From Rhodoferax sp. UBA4127 (GTDB taxonomy: Bacteria; Pseudomonadota; Gammaproteobacteria; Burkholderiales; Burkholderiaceae_C): a DNA stretch of 6,310 bases. Under the pieces are notes generated by a model. The model saw nothing but the letters and a program-made list of their open reading frames with translations, was not told where the DNA came from and searched no databases. The stretch's first letter is position 1. Each line of letters starts with the position of its first letter. The position numbers were made by a program, and so were the translations under genes. The stretch spans positions 6,229-12,538 of the forward strand of contig DFWT01000181.1 of NCBI GenBank assembly GCA_002381045.1, given 5' to 3'. This document shows positions 5,522 to 6,310 of this stretch, in pieces.

Positions 5522-6073
5522 TCAGGCAGCGTGTTTCTTGACCCAAGCCACGTATTGGTCCATCCAGCCCTGCAGGAACTTCTTGCTGCCTTCGCCAATA
5601 CTTCCGTCCGGGTTGAACAAACCCTCCTTGGCGTGGATGAATGCCTCGGGCTGACCCAGTGTTGGCACATCCAGATACGCTAGCACATTGCGCAGATGTT
5701 GCTGGGCCATGGCTGTGCCCATGGCGCCGACGGATACACCCAGCACACCCGCAGGTTTGCCCGCCCAGGCACTGTCGCCGTAAGGGCGTGAGGCGTGGTC
5801 CAGGGCGTTTTTCAGCACGCCAGGCATCGACCGGTTGTATTCAGGCGTGACAAACAGCAAGCCCTGTGCGGCTTTGATCTCCGATTTCAACCGGACCACC
5901 GCCGCCGCCTGATGCGGGTCGTCGTCCTGGTTGTAAAGGGGCAGGTCATTGATCTGAGCCTGCGTAAAGCTAAAGTCGGCCGGGGCCAGACTGGGCAGCG
6001 CCATGGCCAGCTTCTTGTTGAATGAGTCGTGGCGAAGGCTGCCGACGATGACGGCGATATGAAACTGGGGCAT
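5522..6073 (-). CDS. NAD(P)H-dependent FMN reductase (flavodoxin-like fold, ChrR/YieF-like)
   Basis: The 183-residue product is a full-length member of the NADPH-dependent FMN reductase family, cytoplasmic flavoproteins that reduce quinones, azo compounds, chromate or free flavin. The FMN phosphate loop is GSLRHDSFNKKLA (11-23). The second signature is TPEYNRSMPGVLKNALD (76-92), with Pro-Glu-Tyr-Asn typical of the family and SRPYG just after it. A Gly-rich segment, VLGVSVGAMGTAMAQQHLRN (110-129), follows. The start at 6073 is preferred over an in-frame ATG 66 bases upstream because GGAG stands six bases before it and MPQFHIAVIVGS begins directly with strand 1. It heads a probable two-gene operon with the DUF2789 gene. 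The natural substrate cannot be told from sequence. Confidence 0.94.
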   Translation of the reverse strand: MPQFHIAVIVGSLRHDSFNKKLAMALPSLAPADFSFTQAQINDLPLYNQDDDPHQAAAVVRLKSEIKAAQGLLFVTPEYNRSMPGVLKNALDHASRPYGDSAWAGKPAGVLGVSVGAMGTAMAQQHLRNVLAYLDVPTLGQPEAFIHAKEGLFNPDGSIGEGSKKFLQGWMDQYVAWVKKHAA

Positions 6074-6079
6074 TTTGTT

Positions 6080-6083
6080 CTCC
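6080..6083 (-). promoter_or_regulatory. Ribosome binding site of the FMN reductase gene
   Basis: GGAG (within GGAGAACAAAATG on the minus strand) lies six bases before the ATG at 6073. It supports this start over the ATG further upstream. Confidence 0.7.
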
Positions 6084-6096
6084 AAAAAGTTGAATG

Positions 6097-6117
6097 TTGC
6101 ACCCGTACTTTGTGCAA
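6097..6117. promoter_or_regulatory. Operator-like inverted repeat upstream of the FMN reductase
   Basis: TTGCAC (6097-6102) and GTGCAA (6112-6117) are exact reverse complements nine bases apart, 24-44 bp upstream of the reductase start. Position and size suit a dimeric repressor or activator site. On the minus strand the distal arm TTGCAC could also serve as a -35 box, with a weak TTCAAC 17 bases later. No regulator gene is visible in the window. Confidence 0.35.
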
Positions 6118-6163
6118 AACCGTGCGCCAGCGAACCCAAGCTGACGGATGACCGTGACTTCTC

Positions 6164-6310
6164 TTAGGACATTAACCGCGGTGTCGGGATGTGGTCATCA
6201 AGAGTCAGAGGGCACCCTAAGACGTTGGGACTTGGATCAATTCGGTCGACCGTACAGCCGCCGGTCGTCGACGTGAGCAACGTGCCCGAGGACGAAACCG
6301 CTGCGCGGTA
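6164..6310 (-). CDS. Possible 3' end of an unrecognised minus-strand gene (partial)
   Basis: A minus-strand frame enters from the right edge and stays open for 48 residues to a TAA at 6164-6166. It ends with PNVLGCPLTLDDHIPTPRLM followed by Ser. The composition looks protein-like, but 48 codons is too short to be significant at this GC content. A plus-strand frame from 6189 is open to the window edge as well. I recognise neither. If real, it would lie 90 bp upstream of the reductase on the same strand. Confidence 0.2.
   Translation of the reverse strand, partial: YRAAVSSSGTLLTSTTGGCTVDRIDPSPNVLGCPLTLDDHIPTPRLMS

Noticed and set aside
5187..5541. Plus-strand frames of 91 and 109 codons across 5187-5541
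   Set aside because: Arg/Pro-rich products antisense to the well-supported DUF2789 gene; shadow frames.
6074..6139. N-terminal extension of the FMN reductase from the ATG at 6139
   Set aside because: The 22 added residues are not family-like, and the GGAG six bases before the ATG at 6073 supports the shorter start.

Overview
The window looks like part of a chromosome from a betaproteobacterium, most likely a Burkholderiales member of the Comamonadaceae type. This is an inference. It rests on moderately high GC, a FecR protein with a tryptophan-rich DUF6600-like domain, a DUF2789 protein behind an NADPH-dependent FMN reductase, and a type III polyketide synthase paired with a class I methyltransferase. 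I saw no rRNA, tRNA, CRISPR array, insertion sequence or integrase.

Layout from left to right. A polyketide module lies on the minus strand: a type III polyketide synthase (655-1713) followed by a class I SAM-dependent methyltransferase that runs off the left edge (1-658). The two genes share an ATGA stop/start overlap. Upstream of the synthase is a gap of about 305 bp (1714-2018) with a perfect 9-bp stem-loop. Next, also on the minus strand, is a 761-residue exported FecR/DUF6600 protein (2019-4304). Its Ala/Lys/Asp-rich C-terminal tail is built from 60-residue (180-bp) tandem repeats.

A gene-poor stretch of about 500 bp (4305-4807) carries several short palindromes. Its right end has two interleaved 7-bp inverted repeats that could form an H-type pseudoknot covering a strong Shine-Dalgarno sequence. 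Directly behind it on the plus strand are one or two small unrecognised reading frames (4808-4951 and 4959-5153). They are in different frames and could be two tiny cistrons or one frameshifted gene.

Converging on these from the right is a minus-strand pair: an NAD(P)H-dependent FMN reductase of the flavodoxin-like family (5522-6073) and a DUF2789 protein (5245-5496), 25 bp apart and each with a good ribosome binding site. A 21-bp inverted repeat (6097-6117) sits just upstream of the reductase. The last ~150 bases may hold the 3' end of another minus-strand gene, but this is not certain.

How the parts work together: the synthase and methyltransferase very probably make and methylate a small aromatic or pyrone polyketide. 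The FecR/DUF6600 protein is an envelope protein with no visible link to that pathway. The reductase and DUF2789 protein form a probable two-gene redox-related operon. The most unusual spot is the pseudoknot-like leader and the small reading frames behind it (4751-5153).
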